In this document: positions 50,531 through 51,000 of the stretch, in pieces
Numbering within the stretch: the stretch's first letter is position 1
Layout of the letters: each line of letters begins with the position of its first letter
Source: Symbiodinium natans
Lineage: Eukaryota; Sar; Dinophyceae; Suessiales; Symbiodiniaceae
Length of the DNA stretch: 51,000 nucleotides
Direction of reading: 5' to 3'
Assembly (NCBI GenBank): GCA_905221605.1
Contig: CAJNDS010000224.1
Span: forward strand, 973,085 to 1,024,084
Made by a program: the position numbers and the translations under genes
Notes under the pieces: generated by a model
Database searches by the model: none
What the model saw: the letters and a program-made list of their open reading frames with translations, nothing else
What the model was told of the DNA's origin: nothing

Positions 50531-51000
50531 ACGGGTATGAAGGCGTAGGGCTTTGGGTTTAGGGGTTTAAGAGTTTCGGGGTTTAGGGTTTCGAGGGGTT
50601 TTGTGTGGTGTTGTGGTCAGTTTTTTCTATGAGGATGGGTTTAGGGTTTGGGGGATTAGGGTTGAGGGGCTAGCGTTTCAGGGGTTTAGGGGTTAAGTGG
50701 TTTGGCATGCCCCTTGGCGCCCTAAACCCTAAACCTAAGCTTAAGCCCTAAGCCTGACCCCAAATCCCGCCAGCACTAGTGGCAGGGGTCCCAGGAGAGA
50801 AGGGTTTGGAGGGTAGGGTTGAGGGTTTAGCGTTCAGGGGTCCCCAAACCCTACGCCCTAAACGCTAGCCCTAAGCGCGAGCTCTAAACCCTAGCCCCAC
50901 CGCACTCAACCCAAAACCCAAACCCCATGCCCTAAAGACCCTAATCCCCCCCCCCCCCCCCTCCCCAGCCGCCTAGTGCCGAGGCTGGCAGGCGTGGCCA
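50531..51000. repeat. Decayed telomere-like field to window end
   Basis: TTTAGGG-type words, switching to CCCTAA-type near 50720 and again near 50850. A C run lies at about 50947-50961. No gene seen. Confidence 0.7.

Overview
This 51 kb window is eukaryotic nuclear DNA. No prokaryotic operon structure, ribosome binding sites, rRNA or tRNA could be recognised. Its dominant feature is the plant/alga/protist-type telomeric heptamer TTTAGGG/CCCTAAA. The heptamer occurs in both orientations along the whole window, as perfect arrays, decayed arrays and locally homogenised variants (CCCCTAAA, CCCCCTAA, CCCTCAA, CCCTAAG, TATAGGG, GTGTTTAGG, CCCTACA and others). These are interstitial telomeric sequences, not a chromosome end. 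Between the arrays lie short islands of ordinary sequence, about 50 to 300 bp each. Many of them read as exons on the + strand. Several start right after an AG that is followed by G, and one duplicated exon is followed by GC in one copy and GT in the other. The AG|G acceptor and the GC/GT donor alternation fit dinoflagellates, which I take as the most likely source; a green alga or another protist with TTTAGGG telomeres is the alternative.

Layout. 0.2-1.85 kb and 18.4-20.0 kb carry two copies of one small gene. Each has three recognisable exons in the same order: an acidic first exon, a middle exon with a QLPVER core, and a last exon ending in an Arg/Ser-rich tail and a stop. The substitutions between them are mostly synonymous. 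Other exon islands are at 3.5, 5.9, 7.4, 8.4, 9.4, 14.6, 15.4, 16.7, 17.6, 28.0, 29.5, 31.0-31.3, 31.9, 32.2, 35.0, 35.3, 36.5 and 39.1 kb. Introns and intergenic DNA are filled with telomere-like repeats and small inverted-repeat (MITE-like) elements of about five families.

Two long intact reading frames stand out. At 21.6-22.9 kb is an intronless ORF of about 430 codons of unknown identity. Its codon use is extreme (every Phe, Tyr and Asn codon inspected ends in C) and telomeric repeat bounds it on both sides. At 23.10-25.77 kb is a complete 888-codon retroelement ORF: an N-terminal type I RNase H with all five conserved acidic/His positions, then a LINE-type reverse transcriptase with a YADD centre, and no recognisable endonuclease. 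Its stop codon lies inside a CCCTAAAAA repeat that grades into CCCTAAA, so the sense RNA would end in C-strand telomeric repeat. That is the polarity needed to anneal to a TTTAGGG 3' overhang. Its coding strand also carries the octamer core ACTCCGC eleven times, in all three codon phases.

Reading these together (inference): a telomere-primed, endonuclease-less retroelement, a cDNA-like ORF embedded in telomeric repeat, and a telomeric block inserted into a MITE with a 7-bp target duplication all suggest that telomeric repeat is actively written into internal sites of this genome and tolerated there, partly inside introns.
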